A stretch of DNA of 6,647 bases from assembly GCA_947258945.1 (NCBI GenBank), contig CAMYKJ010000136.1:1-6647 (forward strand), written 5' to 3'. The stretch is from an uncultured Ectothiorhodospiraceae bacterium. GTDB lineage: Bacteria; Pseudomonadota; Gammaproteobacteria; UBA9214. The notes under the pieces were generated by a model. It did not search any database, was not told the DNA's origin, and was given only the letters and a program-made list of their open reading frames with translations. Position numbers and translations under genes: made by a program. Shown here one piece after another: positions 4,963 through 6,647 of this stretch. Each line of letters starts with the position of its first letter. Position 1 is the first letter of the stretch.

Positions 4963-5448
4963 ATGAGTAAACTCACACATATCGACGATCAGGGCAATGC
5001 GAACATGGTCGATATCAGCGACAAGCCGGATACACTGCGCATTGCACGGGCCGAGGCCTTCGTACTGATGCAGCCCGGGACATTACGGTTGATCAGGGAA
5101 GGTGGCCACAAGAAGGGCGATGTACTGACGGTCGCGCGCATCGCCGGCATACAGGCAGCCAAGCGCTGTGCCGACCTGGTACCGCTGTGTCATCCACTGC
5201 TGCTGTCGGGAATCGATGTGACGCCCGTTCTGGATGAAGCCAATCGCCGCGTGCACATCACGACGGAATGCCGCGTGACCGGACCGACCGGTGTGGAAAT
5301 GGAGGCGCTGACCGCCGCCTCCATTGCGGCGCTTGCCGTCTACGATATGTGCAAGGCCGTGGATCGCGGCATGACCATCAGCAACGTACGCCTGCTGCAC
5401 AAGTCCGGCGGTCGCAGTGGCGACTGGAACGCAGACGGCGAGGTCTGA
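4963..5448 (+). CDS. moaC: Cyclic pyranopterin monophosphate synthase MoaC
   Basis: MoaC converts the MoaA product to cyclic pyranopterin monophosphate, completing the first stage of Moco synthesis. From ATG 4963 the product is 161 residues, the same length as E. coli MoaC and alignable without gaps over most of it. It opens [18 protein letters not shown], and carries the conserved GGHKKGDV (47-54, with K51), IAGIQAAKR (60-68), PLCHPL (74-79, H77), [15 protein letters not shown] (106-120) and [11 protein letters not shown] (127-137, with D128 and K131); K51 and K131 are catalytic in studied homologues. The C-terminal [11 protein letters not shown] is also typical. Unlike its neighbours it stands 195 bases from the preceding gene, behind a structured leader, so its expression may be set separately from mobA-moaA-moaD-moaE. 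It converges with the lpd gene. Confidence 0.96.
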   Translation: MSKLTHIDDQGNANMVDISDKPDTLRIARAEAFVLMQPGTLRLIREGGHKKGDVLTVARIAGIQAAKRCADLVPLCHPLLLSGIDVTPVLDEANRRVHITTECRVTGPTGVEMEALTAASIAALAVYDMCKAVDRGMTISNVRLLHKSGGRSGDWNADGEV

Positions 5449-5538
5449 CCTGGTTCGATTCCACACCGACACGCCGGCAACATCGCAGCTAACCGTGCAG
5501 GTCGCAGTACCCTCCAGGCACCGGTGATTTAACAGCGG
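5449..5538. other. Convergent gap between moaC and lpd
   Basis: These 90 bases separate two converging stops. One would expect a bidirectional terminator, but I see no strong hairpin with a T-tract on either strand. TCGCAG occurs twice as a short direct repeat and ACCGGT is a short palindrome; neither is convincing as a signal. Confidence 0.5.
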
Positions 5539-6647
5539 CTAGCGGCGTTTCCTGCCAATATGGATGGCGCGGCCGTCGACTGCCAGCGCCGCCTCGTGCA
5601 GCGCCTCGGACAGGGTGGGATGGGTGAAGACCGTGCGTGCGATGTCCTCACTGCTGGCGGAAAATTCCATCGCCAGCACGGCCTGTCCGATCAGTTCCGA
5701 GGCATGCGGGCCTATTATGTGGACACCCAGCACCTCATCGGTGGCGGCATCACTGAGGACCTTTACCATGCCGTCGGTCTGCTGCATGGCGCGTGCCCGG
5801 CCGCTGGCGGCGAACGGGAATACGCCGCTGCGGTATTCCACGCCGGACTGGCGCAGCGATTCCTCTGTTTTTCCGACCCAGGCAATCTCCGGCTGGGTGT
5901 AGATAACCGAGGCAATGGCCTCGTAGTTCACTTCGCCGGCCTGGCCGGCAATGTGCTCCGCCACCGCGACACCTTCTTCCGAGCCCTTGTGCGCCAGCAT
6001 CGGACCGCGCACCAGGTCACCGATCGCATAAACACCCGGCAGGCTGGTGCTGCAGTCGCCGTTGACATGCACATAACCGCGCTCATCCAGCACCAGTTCA
6101 GCCTCGGGCGAGGCCAGTCCCTCGCTGTTCGGCCGCCGGCCGACCGCGACGATCAACCGGTCGAATGGCAGCGTGGATTCACCCTTGCCGTCATGGACAT
6201 CGAGCTCGACCGCATCCCCGTCGACGCGGCTGGCCATCACCCGTGCACCGAGACGGATATCGAGACCCTGACCGGTATACAGCTTCAATGCCGTCCGTGC
6301 GATCTGCTGGTCGACCATGGCCAGGAACAGGTCCTGCGCTTCCAGCATTGTCACCTGAGCACCCAGGCGACGCCAGACGCTGCCGAGTTCCAGGCCGATG
6401 ACACCGGCACCGATAACGCCGAGACGTTCCGGCACCCGGGTCCAGTTCAGTGCACCCGAGGAATCGACGATGATATCGCCTTGCAAGGGGGCCGCATCGA
6501 TCGCGATCGGCACGGAACCGGTCGCCAGGATGATGTATTCGGCCGACACGGTGTTGTGACTGCCGTCGTGTGCCGTCACCGTGACCTGGCGGTCCGGCAA
6601 CAACTGGCCACGGCCGGGCAGCCAGTCGATACCGTTTGACTTGAACA
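5539..6647 (-). CDS. lpd: Dihydrolipoamide dehydrogenase (E3), N-terminus cut by window edge
   Basis: This is the flavoprotein that reoxidises protein-bound dihydrolipoamide with NAD+ in 2-oxoacid dehydrogenase or glycine-cleavage complexes, in the cytoplasm. The frame stays open to the right edge; the first visible residues read FKSNGIDWLPGRGQLLPD, so the TTG at 6603-6601 is internal and not a start. Visible in order: YIILATGSVP (end of the FAD domain), the NAD-binding GVIGAGVIGLELG, VAVGRRPNSEGL, YAIGDLVRGPMLAHKGSEEG (FAD contact), and the dimer domain ending with the active-site HPTLSEALHEA, the His-Glu pair of the catalytic dyad. About 368 residues are seen; a typical enzyme has about 475, so the N-terminal FAD motif and redox-active CxxxxC lie outside the window. 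The C-terminus IHIGRKRR is slightly basic. It is unrelated to the Moco genes and belongs to another operon. Other family members such as mercuric reductase are less likely given the IDWLPGRG and HPTLSEALHEA stretches. Confidence 0.93.
   Translation of the reverse strand, partial: FKSNGIDWLPGRGQLLPDRQVTVTAHDGSHNTVSAEYIILATGSVPIAIDAAPLQGDIIVDSSGALNWTRVPERLGVIGAGVIGLELGSVWRRLGAQVTMLEAQDLFLAMVDQQIARTALKLYTGQGLDIRLGARVMASRVDGDAVELDVHDGKGESTLPFDRLIVAVGRRPNSEGLASPEAELVLDERGYVHVNGDCSTSLPGVYAIGDLVRGPMLAHKGSEEGVAVAEHIAGQAGEVNYEAIASVIYTQPEIAWVGKTEESLRQSGVEYRSGVFPFAASGRARAMQQTDGMVKVLSDAATDEVLGVHIIGPHASELIGQAVLAMEFSASSEDIARTVFTHPTLSEALHEAALAVDGRAIHIGRKRR

Noticed and set aside
5452..5462. GGTTCGATTCC, which looks like the T-arm of a tRNA
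   Set aside because: Only three base pairs can form around the loop, no acceptor, D or anticodon arm is present, and the preceding bases are the end of moaC. Chance similarity.
5560..6639. A 359-codon open frame on the plus strand
   Set aside because: It lies antisense to the clearly recognisable lpd gene; its translation has no recognisable family motif and is rich in His, Arg and Gln, as expected from the reverse of a GC-rich gene.

Overview
The window reads as bacterial chromosome, most likely from a gammaproteobacterium (possibly a relative in Pseudomonadota). The support is a densely packed, fairly GC-rich sequence, a MoaC that lines up residue for residue with the 161-residue E. coli type, and a DUF3305/DUF3306/FdhD/DUF6494 neighbourhood of the kind found next to formate dehydrogenases in proteobacteria. 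The theme is molybdenum enzymes: proteins that mature a formate dehydrogenase, followed by genes that make the molybdenum cofactor (Moco).

Layout. Positions 1-1055 (minus strand) hold a DUF3305 gene followed, with a 17-base overlap, by a DUF3306 gene that runs off the left edge. A 116-base divergent gap separates them from fdhD (plus strand, 1172-2029), the sulfurtransferase that activates Moco in formate dehydrogenase. Tail to tail with fdhD is a 68-residue DUF6494 gene (minus strand, TTG start). After a second divergent gap (2242-2330) a plus-strand Moco block begins: mobA, moaA, moaD, moaE, then moaC after a 195-base spacer rich in inverted repeats. At the right edge, minus strand, lies the C-terminal three quarters of a dihydrolipoamide dehydrogenase, which points to a different locus (2-oxoacid dehydrogenase or a related complex).

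How they work together. MoaA and MoaC turn GTP into cyclic pyranopterin monophosphate. MoaD (sulfur carrier, C-terminal GG) and MoaE form molybdopterin synthase. MobA adds GMP after molybdenum insertion, giving the bis-MGD form used by formate dehydrogenase, and FdhD sulfurates that cofactor. MoaB/MogA, MoeA, MoeB and the formate dehydrogenase itself are not in the window.

Two things stand out. First, moaA is split by a 62-base direct duplication whose copies differ only at two synonymous sites, which looks more like a join between strain variants in an assembly than real decay; with one copy removed, a normal 327-residue MoaA results. Second, a near-identical 73-base repeat, embedded in a longer diverged one, lies 339 bases apart inside the DUF3306 gene. 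No mobile element, CRISPR array, tRNA or rRNA was found. The most interesting candidate for something undescribed is the structured moaC leader, followed by the DUF3305/DUF3306/DUF6494 set of unknown function.
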